DNA of 47,419 nucleotides. Origin: Anaerolineae bacterium. Its GTDB lineage: Bacteria > Chloroflexota > Anaerolineae > 4572-78 > J111. The DNA is taken from the NCBI GenBank assembly GCA_016926805.1, contig JAFGNV010000216.1, positions 1-47,419 of the forward strand, in the 5' to 3' direction. Of this stretch, positions 34,809 to 43,310 are shown piece by piece. The stretch's first letter is position 1. Each line of letters starts with the position of its first letter. A program made the translations under genes and the position numbers. The notes beneath the pieces are model-generated. The model did not search any database. It was not told the origin of the DNA and worked only from the letters and a program-made list of their open reading frames with translations.

Positions 34809-36266
34809 CTACACTCCCAGCAACTTCCGTTGACTACTCCGCTTCCCCCTTATCCGCTCCAACAACACCGACGCCGGTTCATCATCCGGACTCTGCGGCA
34901 TCAGCTCCCCGGCGAAGGCTTTTTTGAGGATGGCCTGCCGTAGACGCCCGGCACGGGTGAGATTGGCGGTGATGGCCGCCTCCACCCCCGCCACCACCGA
35001 CAGCCGCCGCTCCACTTCGGCCACAATGCGTTGCTGCTCGGCGAGGGGAGGAAGGGGAACTACCGTTTGCCGAATTATTGACAGATTGAGATTAGGTTGA
35101 ACCCCACCAGAAGACAAAAGCCGAATGTCTTCGTAATTTTTCTGGAAAAATATTTTCACGTACGGCTTGATGGAGAAACTTTCATCAAAAATTAGTGCAG
35201 CAAGGGCTTGATTGGTTGCCGCATCGATCTGAAGTTCTGATACTTTGCCTCTGGTTTTGCCCTCTCCATACATCGCTACCAACAGTGTCCCCTTCGGGAA
35301 GAGTTTTGCATTGGTTTCAGCGATTGCTCGTTCTGTGATGAATTCACTCGCCTCATTCACGAATAGTTTGTTCACCACCGCACTTGTCACCCAGGGTACG
35401 GTACCATCTTTGTAATAAATGCCTTTACCTCGTTTCGGAGTTGCACCAGTTCCAACTTCTACAAGTTGGTCAACACTCACCCAAACCCAACCCTCCGGCA
35501 ATTCCGGCAGACCGGCGGTGTTGGGAGGCTGGGGTTCTTTGTATTTGCCTTTACCATTCCACTGCACACGGCGCTCCCTCAGGATACGTTCCAGCAGCAT
35601 CGCGGCGGGTTCGTCGCCGGGGTCTTGGGCCACCAGCCGACCTTCGCAGGCGGCTTTGAGCACGGCGGCGCGGTAGCGTTTGAGCCGGGCTTGCACTTGT
35701 TTCAGCGCGGCCAGCCCCGCCTCCAGCCGGGTGAATTGCGTTTCAATCGCCTCGACGATGCGGTGTTGTTCGGCTAGTGGGGGAAGAGGAATCGAAGATT
35801 TCTCTAGGAAACTCTTAGGAACACGTAATTGTCCAGCAGTACCCGCAAAATTTGCTTTAGCCTCTCTGCGAAAATCCTTTTGCCTAATAAAATAGAAAAT
35901 CCATTTCGGTAAGACACCTGACTTTGGATTGAAAACATGAAACTCAGTAGAACCAAATCCTCGTTTGTTCTTTAAATCCAGCGCAATTGCAGCCTTACCG
36001 TTTTCCATACTCGGTGTAATTTTGGCAAAAAGAACATCACCTTCAGAAAATGGCGTAAATCCCTTGCGAACTTTTTTTAAGGGGCGTTCCTCGGGGGTAA
36101 CTATTTTTCCAGTTTCAGCGTCAACTGCTGCCATTCGCAAGAAGGTGACTGGTAAATCATCAGGTAAGTCTCGGAGGGCAGGGTCACGAAAGTTGATTCT
36201 AGAAATCTCCCCGAGCGTCGTCCATTCCCAACTTTCAGGAAGCGGTCGTCGGTCGTCGATGGTCAT
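34809..36266 (-). CDS. hsdS: Type I restriction-modification system, specificity subunit
   Basis: 485 aa with the usual two target-recognition domains. TRD1 covers about residues 10-150. The central conserved helix region starts IPLPPLAEQHRIVEAIETQF. TRD2 covers about 235-410, and the second conserved region starts VPLPPLAEQQRIVAEVERRL. The near-identical openings of the two conserved regions are the internal repeat typical of HsdS. It sets the DNA site for HsdM and HsdR; the site cannot be predicted here. Its ATG overlaps the hsdR stop (ATGA at 36263-36266). Confidence 0.93.
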   Translation of the reverse strand: MTIDDRRPLPESWEWTTLGEISRINFRDPALRDLPDDLPVTFLRMAAVDAETGKIVTPEERPLKKVRKGFTPFSEGDVLFAKITPSMENGKAAIALDLKNKRGFGSTEFHVFNPKSGVLPKWIFYFIRQKDFRREAKANFAGTAGQLRVPKSFLEKSSIPLPPLAEQHRIVEAIETQFTRLEAGLAALKQVQARLKRYRAAVLKAACEGRLVAQDPGDEPAAMLLERILRERRVQWNGKGKYKEPQPPNTAGLPELPEGWVWVSVDQLVEVGTGATPKRGKGIYYKDGTVPWVTSAVVNKLFVNEASEFITERAIAETNAKLFPKGTLLVAMYGEGKTRGKVSELQIDAATNQALAALIFDESFSIKPYVKIFFQKNYEDIRLLSSGGVQPNLNLSIIRQTVVPLPPLAEQQRIVAEVERRLSVVAGVEAAITANLTRAGRLRQAILKKAFAGELMPQSPDDEPASVLLERIRGKRSSQRKLLGV

Positions 36267-39166
36267 ACCGTCAATTCCTCATTGAGTTCGTTAAGCAAGG
36301 GTTCCAGGTGCTCGCCAAAAAGGCTCTGGGCGGCAAACAGGCCGCCGTCATCGTAAAACTCTTCGTCCAGGTCGGCCAGGCTCAGGCGCAGGTTCACGCC
36401 CACGGCCTCGGCAATGTGGTCCAGCCATTGGCGCTGTTCCGGGCTAAAATTGCGCCCGCCGGCTTCTTGCGCGGCCAGCCACTCGGCGTAGCGCTGCTGC
36501 ACCCGCTCCGGGTAAGGCACCAACTCGTCGTCCAGTTGCACCACGGCCCGCACCAGGGAAATAAGGTTGGTCAGCAATTTGGGGCCGCTCAGGGGGCGTT
36601 GGTGGTGCAGCCGGGCGTAGGCGTTCCACAGGGCTTCGGTGGTCCATTGGGGCTGGGCGCGGTTGAGCGCGGCCTCCAACTCTTTGAGGTGCTGCCAGGT
36701 TAGTTGGCCGGGGTGGTAGGCGGCGGTGGTTTCTTTCACGGGCAGACCTGACAGGTCTCTCAGACCTGTCAGGTCTTTTTTAGCCGGGGGGATGCGGGGC
36801 ATATTATAAATAATCTGCAACGCGTCAATCTCATCTTTGTTGTCTTCAATAAATTGCCGGAAGGAGCTGACCATCGCCCGGGTCTGGTCGGTGGCCTCGG
36901 CGCTGAAATCGGCCTCCTCCACGGTGTCCACGCTCACATCGTCAATGATCTGCTCGTTGCGGGTCTGCACGGTTTGCAGCAACTTGCGCAGGCCGGGATT
37001 GCCCAGCAGCAGCCCGGCGGCTTCGCGGCGCAGGTGGGCGGCGGCCTGCTGCACAGCTTCCGGCGGCGGCTCCACCTGCCCGGTAGCGGCCTGGGCCTGG
37101 CTGAAATGGGCATCGGGGTCGGTGGCGTCAAACAGTTGGCGGGCCAGGTCGGCCACGCTCAAGCCGTGGGCCGCGGTCTGAATATCGGCGGCATCCTGCT
37201 CCGAGAGCTGCTTGTCCAGGCGGGTCAGGCGGCTGGCCAGCGTGCTGAGGGTATCGTCATCCGTGGCTCCTTTGGCCACCCGGTCCAACAGGGTTTTGAA
37301 CGGCACCGAGGGCTGGCGCTCCAGCGGTTTGGTATCAATTTTGGGGTGCTCCACCACGCCCACGGTATCCACAATCACAAAATGGTCCTTGGCCGGGGCG
37401 TCGCGGGTTACTTTTTGCAAATCGTCGGGGTGGATCACGCGGGTGCCGCGGCCCAGCATCTGCTCAAATAAATTGGGCGATTTCACCAGCCGCATAAACA
37501 TCACAATCTCCACCGGTTTGATGTCGGTGCCGGTGGCAATCATATCCACGGTCACGGCAATGCGGGGGTTGTAGGCGTTGCGGAAGCGTTTGATAAGCGT
37601 GTCCGGCTTCACGCCCGTCACCTTGTAGGTAATCTTCTGGCAAAAATCGTTGCCCTCGTTAAACTCCTCGCGGATAATGTCGACTATACGCTCGGCGTGA
37701 GCATCGTCTTTGGCAAACACCAGGGTTTTGGGCACAATGCTGCGGCCCGGATACAGCTTGCTGAACAGGTCGGCCTTAAATTGGCGGACCACGGTGCGGA
37801 TCTGGTCTTTGGCTACCACCTCGTTATCCAACTGGTTGGGGGTGTAGGTCAGGTCTTCGTCTAAAATGGCCCAGCGCTGAGCGCGGGTCAGGCGGTCGCG
37901 CCGCTCCACCTGGTACCCGGCGCGGATAGTGCTGCCCTGCTCGGTAATGCGGGTGCGGATTTTGTACACCTGATGATCCACGTTAATGCCGTCCACCACG
38001 GCCTTTTCCCGCGAGTACTCCTGCACCAGGTTTTTGTTGAAAAAGCCAAAGGTCTGTTTAGAGGGCGTGGCCGTGAGGCCCACCAGAAAGGCGTCAAAAT
38101 ATTCCAGCACCTGCCGCCACAGGTTGTAAATAGAACGATGGCACTCGTCGGTAAAGATCACGTCAAAAAATTCGGGCGGGATGTCGCCATTGTAAGCCAC
38201 GGTTTTAGGTTGACGCCCAAACTCGCCGGCAATCTCGTCCATCGCCTGCTCTTCCAGGGTGGGGTCCAGCGGCTCGCCGCGCAAAATAGCGTAGAGGCGC
38301 TGGATGGTGGAGATGTCAACCGTGTCGTCGGGATCAATGGCGTTGCTGGTCAGGTGGCGCACGTTGTAAATTTGGGTGAACTTGCGGCCGTCGTCGGGCG
38401 GGGTGTACTGCTGAAACTCGTTGTGCGCCTGACGCCCCAGGTTGCTGCGGTCTACCAAAAAAAGCACGCGCCGCGCCCCGCCAAACTTGATCAGCCGGTA
38501 AATGGCGCTGACGGCGGTGAAGGTTTTGCCGCTGCCGGTGGCCATCTGGATCAGCGCGCGGGGCCGGTCATCGGCCAGCGATTGCTCCAAATTGGTGATG
38601 GCCTCAATCTGCGGCTGCCACAAGCCCTGCGTCACCAACGGCGGCATCGCATAGCACAACCGCGCCCGCAGCGTATTGAACCCCGTCGGGGCGACCACAA
38701 GGGTCGCCCCCACATTTTGCGCGGTCGTCACCCACAGTCGCAACGTTTCCGGACGGTGAAAGGTAAATACCCGGCGGCTGCGCGGGTTGGGGTCCAGGGT
38801 GTTGGTAAAGCGGGTTTCAATGCCGGTGGACTCGTAGAGGAAGGGCAGCACCCTCCGCCCCCCCTCGGTCCCCCCCACAGGGGGGGAAGTGATCCAGGAG
38901 GGGACAAAATCGGGCAGTCCCTCGCCGTATTTTTTGGATTGTGGCTCCACGCCAATCAGGGTGGTGCCGGCCTTTTTGGCCTCCACCGCGCCAATGGCCT
39001 GGCCGTCCACAAACAACAGGTAATCGGCAAAGCCGGTTTTCAGATGAAACTCCCGCACGGCAATAGCCGGCAGGGTCAGGTTCATCTCGTCCATATCCTG
39101 CACCATCCAGCCGGATTGGGCCAGGAGTTGGTCGATGTGTTGGCGGGCGGTTTGTTCAGGCGTCAT
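36263..39166 (-). CDS. hsdR: Type I restriction-modification system, motor/nuclease subunit, with embedded repeats
   Basis: 967 aa from the ATG at 39166, chosen because it overlaps the TGA of the upstream TPR gene; the frame extends to 39223. The N-terminal nuclease has D48 and E62-x-K64 (GFADYL, GAVEAKK). The SF2 motor has Walker A ATGSGKT (209-215) and the DECH motif (TDECHRSIY), then motif VI in MLGRGTRV. The C-terminal part resembles the EcoEI type. Three palindromic repeats are translated within it: about residues 90-105, 151-161 and 797-808. Homologues, as I recall them, lack these stretches. All keep the frame and avoid the catalytic motifs. Confidence 0.92.
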   Translation of the reverse strand: MTPEQTARQHIDQLLAQSGWMVQDMDEMNLTLPAIAVREFHLKTGFADYLLFVDGQAIGAVEAKKAGTTLIGVEPQSKKYGEGLPDFVPSWITSPPVGGTEGGRRVLPFLYESTGIETRFTNTLDPNPRSRRVFTFHRPETLRLWVTTAQNVGATLVVAPTGFNTLRARLCYAMPPLVTQGLWQPQIEAITNLEQSLADDRPRALIQMATGSGKTFTAVSAIYRLIKFGGARRVLFLVDRSNLGRQAHNEFQQYTPPDDGRKFTQIYNVRHLTSNAIDPDDTVDISTIQRLYAILRGEPLDPTLEEQAMDEIAGEFGRQPKTVAYNGDIPPEFFDVIFTDECHRSIYNLWRQVLEYFDAFLVGLTATPSKQTFGFFNKNLVQEYSREKAVVDGINVDHQVYKIRTRITEQGSTIRAGYQVERRDRLTRAQRWAILDEDLTYTPNQLDNEVVAKDQIRTVVRQFKADLFSKLYPGRSIVPKTLVFAKDDAHAERIVDIIREEFNEGNDFCQKITYKVTGVKPDTLIKRFRNAYNPRIAVTVDMIATGTDIKPVEIVMFMRLVKSPNLFEQMLGRGTRVIHPDDLQKVTRDAPAKDHFVIVDTVGVVEHPKIDTKPLERQPSVPFKTLLDRVAKGATDDDTLSTLASRLTRLDKQLSEQDAADIQTAAHGLSVADLARQLFDATDPDAHFSQAQAATGQVEPPPEAVQQAAAHLRREAAGLLLGNPGLRKLLQTVQTRNEQIIDDVSVDTVEEADFSAEATDQTRAMVSSFRQFIEDNKDEIDALQIIYNMPRIPPAKKDLTGLRDLSGLPVKETTAAYHPGQLTWQHLKELEAALNRAQPQWTTEALWNAYARLHHQRPLSGPKLLTNLISLVRAVVQLDDELVPYPERVQQRYAEWLAAQEAGGRNFSPEQRQWLDHIAEAVGVNLRLSLADLDEEFYDDGGLFAAQSLFGEHLEPLLNELNEELTV
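36744..36776. repeat. Palindromic repeat AGACCTGACAGGTCT inside hsdR
   Basis: AGACCTGACAGGTCT (36744-36758) is followed after three bases by its reverse complement (36762-36776). Each arm is itself a 7-1-7 palindrome. On the minus strand it is read as DLTGLRDLSGLP inside HsdR, in a linker before the C-terminal domain. Confidence 0.85.
38688..38710. repeat. Palindromic repeat GGGGCGACC / GGTCGCCCC inside hsdR
   Basis: A 9-bp stem (38688-38696 and 38702-38710) with a 5-base loop. It is translated as VGATLVVAP between the nuclease and motor domains of HsdR. The same palindrome is frequent between genes in Chloroflexota, from memory. Confidence 0.7.
38850..38905. repeat. GC-rich palindromic repeat inside hsdR
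   Basis: Contains a run of C, ACA, then a run of G, plus a CCTCCG arm. On the minus strand it is read as SWITSPPVGGTEGGRR, a peptide commonly predicted from this repeat class in other genomes, from memory. It splits HsdR between LPDFVP and VLPFLYESTG without losing the frame. Confidence 0.75.
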
Positions 39167-41493
39167 GGGTTGTTCTCCGGGGCAATCTGAACACCGAGTT
39201 CGGCGAGTTCTTCCGTCACCCAATCGGGATAACTGTCACTCTGCTCCAATTCTCGACCTTGTTCAAGATCAACTTTTGCTTGCTCTATCTGTCCCATTTC
39301 AGCATAAGTCAACCCCCGGTTAAAGTAGGCAAAAGTATACGCCGGATCGATTTCAATGACTTGGGCGTAATCGGCAATGGCCGCCTCATAATTACCCAAT
39401 TCTCTATAAGCATTCCCCCGGCTATTGTAAGGCCAGGTCAATGGATCGTGATCAAGTTCAATGGCCTGGGTGTAGTCGGCAATGGCCGCCTCATAATTTC
39501 CCTGTTCAAAGTGGGCATTCCCCCGGTTATTGTAGGGCCAGGCCAAGGCCGCGTGATCCAGCTCGATAGCTTGGGTATAATCGGCAATGGCGCTATCGTA
39601 ATCCCCTTGCTCATAGTAAGCAAGGCCACGATCGTTGTAGGCAACGGCAAAAGTCGGGTCAAGTTCAATGGCCCGGGTGTAGTCGGCAATGGCCGCCTCA
39701 TAATCACCTTTTTTGTAAAAGGTAAACCCCCGATTATCGTAGACCCAGGCGAGCGGGCTATACCCTAACTCAATAGCCCGGCTAAAATCAGCAATAGCCG
39801 CCTTAATATCACCCTGTGCCCTGAACGTAAGGCCACGATCATTGTAGGCCGGGGCGTATGCTGGGTCCAATTCAATGGCCCGGTTATGGTCGGCCATGGC
39901 CGCTTCATAATCGCCCAGTTTGTAGTAAACAAAGGCCCGATCGTTGTAAGCTGTGACATAGGCCGGGTCCAATTCAATGGCCTGGGTGTAATCGGCAATG
40001 GCCGCGTCATAGTCGCCTTTTTTGTAAAAGGTGAAGCCTCGGTTATCGTAAACCCACTTGAGCGGTTTGTAACCCAGTTTTATAGCCTTACCAAAATCAG
40101 CAATGGCGGCGTCATACTCACCCTGCGCTCTGAGGGCAAGACCACGGTCATTGTAAGCTGACGCATAGCTGGCATCCAGTTCAATGGCCTTATTGAATTC
40201 GGCAATAGCGGCCTCATAATCGCCTTGTTTGTAATAGGCAAAACCCCGGTTATCATAGGCCAGAATATTGGTGGGGTCCTCGGCCAGGGCTTGATTGTAA
40301 TCAGCTATGGCCGTCTCATAGTTGCCCTGCCCGCGGAACGCATTTCCTCGATTATTATAAGGCCATGTAAGAGGCTGGTAATTTAGTTCAATGGCTCTGG
40401 TGTATGCATCAATCGCGGCATCATAATCGCCTATGTATTCCTGATTGATCCAACCTAATCGAAAATAGGCATCGGCTAATCCTTGCGGACAAGCATCTTC
40501 GGCCAGGGTAGCCATGCCCCGTTTAATCACTTCCACAGCTTTCTCATACTGGCCGTCAAGATAAAAAGATTTCCCCACACTGGATAAGGCAAGAAACGTT
40601 ATTTGCCCCGGTAAGTCGGTTAGAATAAACTCTGTATAAGAACTGGGATTTATTATCTGGGTTCGCTGGCTTTCCCTGATTTCAATCTCAAAATCCTCAA
40701 GGTCCGGTTGGGTGAGATCAAGGAAGTTGACGAATATCTCCACCCCCGAGTCTTCGCCCCAAATAACCATACTGGCCTTATAGCGGTTGCCCAAGGTTTC
40801 GGCTTCTTCACGTTGGTCGGCGGCCAATTCGGTGGGTTCGATTTCTACCCGCAAGGTATCCAGGCCCAGTTCTGCGGCGGCATCTTTAATGGCCCGCCGA
40901 ATCTTCACATGCGGTTCGGTTTTGGTGGCGCCGGTTTCATGGAAAGTGGCAATCACAATCAGGGTTTCATTGATGGTGGCAGGGGCAAAGGCCAAAGGCG
41001 TGGGGGTGATGGTTGGGGTGGGGGTTGGCACAGGAGTACGGCCAGGCGTCGGGGTGATGGTTGCAGTTAGGGTGGGGGCATGGGTTGGCAACGGGAAGAG
41101 CTGGCTGCGGATACCCAAGGCGTCATTCACAATTGCCACCAACCCGGCTATCAGGGCCACAATGACCCCGGCACTCACAAGCCAACGCCACCCAGGAGTA
41201 TTCGGCGGCCCGGGACTGGGTTCGGGAGCTTCATGGATATTAATGGTGATATTAACCGCTGCCTCATCCGTACGCTGGTTGATGGCGATCAGGAGTGGAC
41301 TCAATTCCTTGCGCCACTCGGCTTCGGTGATGTCTCCATTGATGACCTGCTTGGTGAAAGCGATGGCCGTTTCGTGATCGGCAATTTGGTTGAGCAGGGC
41401 AACCGGAACGTCACCCCCGTATTTAGCCTCACGCTCGCGGAGCGTGTTGAGGTTGTTATTTAGTTTTTGAAGGGTGGTTTTGAAATCGGTCAT
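39163..41493 (-). CDS. TPR membrane protein with helical N-terminal adaptor-like domain
   Basis: 776 aa. Residues 1-75 form a helical domain (TDFKTTLQKLNNNLNTLRE, ALLNQIADHETAIAFTKQ) of the short kind found at the head of Chloroflexota NACHT, TIR or TPR proteins, possibly an effector-associated adaptor. One membrane segment (about 105-126) and a Thr-Pro-rich linker follow. Next is a ~130-residue alpha/beta domain (NETLIVIATFHETGATKTEP) and about thirteen TPRs, many almost identical. Its stop overlaps the hsdR start (ATGA), so the two are translationally coupled. That coupling suggests a function with the restriction system, such as regulation or sensing, but the TPRs should lie outside the membrane if the single segment is N-in. 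Confidence 0.8.
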   Translation of the reverse strand: MTDFKTTLQKLNNNLNTLREREAKYGGDVPVALLNQIADHETAIAFTKQVINGDITEAEWRKELSPLLIAINQRTDEAAVNITINIHEAPEPSPGPPNTPGWRWLVSAGVIVALIAGLVAIVNDALGIRSQLFPLPTHAPTLTATITPTPGRTPVPTPTPTITPTPLAFAPATINETLIVIATFHETGATKTEPHVKIRRAIKDAAAELGLDTLRVEIEPTELAADQREEAETLGNRYKASMVIWGEDSGVEIFVNFLDLTQPDLEDFEIEIRESQRTQIINPSSYTEFILTDLPGQITFLALSSVGKSFYLDGQYEKAVEVIKRGMATLAEDACPQGLADAYFRLGWINQEYIGDYDAAIDAYTRAIELNYQPLTWPYNNRGNAFRGQGNYETAIADYNQALAEDPTNILAYDNRGFAYYKQGDYEAAIAEFNKAIELDASYASAYNDRGLALRAQGEYDAAIADFGKAIKLGYKPLKWVYDNRGFTFYKKGDYDAAIADYTQAIELDPAYVTAYNDRAFVYYKLGDYEAAMADHNRAIELDPAYAPAYNDRGLTFRAQGDIKAAIADFSRAIELGYSPLAWVYDNRGFTFYKKGDYEAAIADYTRAIELDPTFAVAYNDRGLAYYEQGDYDSAIADYTQAIELDHAALAWPYNNRGNAHFEQGNYEAAIADYTQAIELDHDPLTWPYNSRGNAYRELGNYEAAIADYAQVIEIDPAYTFAYFNRGLTYAEMGQIEQAKVDLEQGRELEQSDSYPDWVTEELAELGVQIAPENNP

Positions 41494-41527
41494 CCAGCCG
41501 GGGCTTTTTCTGTTCAGCTATCCAAAC

Positions 41528-41570
41528 CCTAAAGGTCTCAGGCGAATCCGTGATTCGCCCACCTTGAGGG
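41528..41570. repeat. Nested palindromic hairpin
   Basis: Outer arms CCCTAAAGGT and ACCTTGAGGG (one mismatch) enclose a perfect inner stem GGCGAATC (41541-41548) / GATTCGCC (41552-41559). It lies upstream of the TPR gene start. The rest of the 323-base gap 41494-41816 holds one more hairpin and no convincing gene. Confidence 0.65.
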
Positions 41571-41582
41571 TCTTCATACCGC

Positions 41583-41603
41583 AATGAAGTTACCAACTTC
41601 ATT
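41583..41603. repeat. Hairpin AATGAAGTT / AACTTCATT
   Basis: A perfect 9-bp stem with loop ACC. Second palindrome in the divergent gap between the restriction operon and the PA14 lipoprotein gene. It could be an operator by symmetry, but it also fits the dispersed repeats of this genome. Confidence 0.6.
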
Positions 41604-41828
41604 AACAGTATAACACATTTAACCTCATCATACCATCCCTCCGCCAACATCTCGCTGCAAAAATGCCCCCATCAACCGCGGACCGTCTCCCCAGATACAT
41701 TCGAGAAAAGTATCGCCGCGTTAGTCCCCCCTTAATCCCCCCTGTGATAAGATGGGCCAAATTTGGCGGCAGGCTTACCGCCGGGTAAGATTTCTACAGG
41801 CAGATAACGTGGGGAGGTGATCGCCACC

Positions 41829-43205
41829 ATGTGGATCGAGCGCGTAAAAATCTGGAAGTGGCTCTGTTGCGCCGGACTGATCGGCGTGTTGGCGGTGGGC
41901 TGTAGCCCGGACATCGCCCCGGCCCCCACCGCCCGGCTGACGCCTGAGCCAATTGCCACGCCCCTTTCGCCAACGCCTGGCCCCACGGCTACTCCCCGCC
42001 CCGTCCCCACCAAACCCATCGCCTTAAGCGACGCCCCCACTCCCACCCCTTCGGCCACGCTCGTCTTCAGCCGCCAGGGCGATATATTGGCCTTGCCCAC
42101 CTTCACCCCCAGCCCAACCAGCATCGCCATTCGCTGCACGGTAAGCGGAGATGCCTCGACCTTGAGAGAAGGCCCTGGCGCTGACTACCAGCGCATCACC
42201 ACTCTGCCGCCAAACCAGGTAGTCTCAGCCCGCAAATGCTCGCCCGGCGGCCAATGGCTGCTGGTCGAAACCGGTCAGCAGGAGGTTGGTTGGCTGGCTG
42301 CCGCCGGCCTTAACTGCCAGGCGGATCCGGCTACCCTGCCTATCGCCCGGGGCGTCGTCGCCCCAACCCGGCCAACCCCCACCCTCACCCCATCTTCCCC
42401 GGCCACCCCAACCCCTGTCCCCTCGCCTACGACTCCACCCGACACCTGGCGCGGCGAATACTACGATAACCCCAGCCTGCTGGGCGAGCCGGTTTTAATT
42501 CGGGAAGACCCGGAACTCGACTTCAACTGGATCCTGGACAGTCCCGCGCCTGGCATTCCGGCCGACAACTTCTCGGTGCGCTGGACCAAGGTCATCGATT
42601 TTTTTGAAGGGGGAGACTATCGCTTCTTTGCCGAAGCCGACGACGGCCTCCGGCTGTATCTGGACGGCTGGCTGGTGATCGACGCCTGGCACACCTTTCT
42701 GGGCGTGCCCTACGTGGGCGACTTTAGCGACGTTGGGCCGGGTCTGCATACGGTGGTGGTGGAATACTTCGAGTCCGGCGGCCATGCCAAAATCAAAGTG
42801 TGGGCCGAAAAAACCCGCTTCAGCGACACCGCGTGGCAGGGTGAATATTACAACAACTCAGACTGGCAAGAGCCGGTCTTTCTGGTTCGCTACGACGAAA
42901 ATCTCGATTTCCACTGGGGCCAGGGCGCGCCCGCCGACGGTATGAACCGCGACCATTTTTCCGTTCGCTGGCGCCGCACCTACTTTTTCGAGACCGGGGA
43001 TTACAAATTTTTTGCCGAAATCGACGATAAGGACGGGGTGAAAATTTACCTGGACGGCTGGCTGCTGGCCGACGGCTACCGGGAGGACGACGGCGCCGTT
43101 AGCGGTTACTTTGCCAACGTCGGCGCGGGTTATCACGAGGTTACGGTAGAATACCACGATAAGGATGACGACGCCAAAATCAAGGTCTGGTGGGAGAAAG
43201 ACTAA
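41829..43205 (+). CDS. Surface lipoprotein with SH3-like and two PA14-like domains
   Basis: 458 aa from the ATG at 41829, with GGGGAGG upstream; a GTG at 41817 overlaps that site. Signal peptide with lipobox LAVGC, then a Pro/Thr-rich spacer. A bacterial SH3-like domain follows (TLREGPGADYQRITTL, QWLLVETGQQEVGWLAAAG), then a second Thr-Pro linker. The end has two PA14-like beta domains opening WRGEYYDNPSLLGEP and WQGEYYNNSDWQEP, each with FFAE..D and LYLDGWL motifs. PA14 domains usually bind carbohydrate, so binding a surface glycan or cell wall is a fair guess. Divergent from the TPR-hsdR operon. Confidence 0.82.
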   Translation: MWIERVKIWKWLCCAGLIGVLAVGCSPDIAPAPTARLTPEPIATPLSPTPGPTATPRPVPTKPIALSDAPTPTPSATLVFSRQGDILALPTFTPSPTSIAIRCTVSGDASTLREGPGADYQRITTLPPNQVVSARKCSPGGQWLLVETGQQEVGWLAAAGLNCQADPATLPIARGVVAPTRPTPTLTPSSPATPTPVPSPTTPPDTWRGEYYDNPSLLGEPVLIREDPELDFNWILDSPAPGIPADNFSVRWTKVIDFFEGGDYRFFAEADDGLRLYLDGWLVIDAWHTFLGVPYVGDFSDVGPGLHTVVVEYFESGGHAKIKVWAEKTRFSDTAWQGEYYNNSDWQEPVFLVRYDENLDFHWGQGAPADGMNRDHFSVRWRRTYFFETGDYKFFAEIDDKDGVKIYLDGWLLADGYREDDGAVSGYFANVGAGYHEVTVEYHDKDDDAKIKVWWEKD

Positions 43206-43258
43206 GGATTTGTAAAAATATAACTTCCTGCATCGGTCAATTCAATCCCGGATTGGAC

Positions 43259-43310
43259 CGGGGACGAATCGTGTAGTTCCACTGCGGGGACGAATCGTGT
43301 AGTTCCACTG
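43259..43310. repeat. 26-bp tandem duplication
   Basis: Two exact 26-base copies (43259-43284 and 43285-43310) starting CGGGGACGAATCGTG, followed by a partial degenerate third. The unit encodes the QWNYTI end of the relic transposase, so it duplicated after the element decayed. Confidence 0.9.

Noticed and set aside
37973-39190. Plus-strand open frame of 405 aa
   Set aside because: Antisense to hsdR across its nuclease and motor domains; no recognisable motif.
41456-41650. Small minus-strand frame (64 aa) at the start of the TPR gene
   Set aside because: Overlaps the TPR start in another frame and runs through a dispersed hairpin; no binding site or family.
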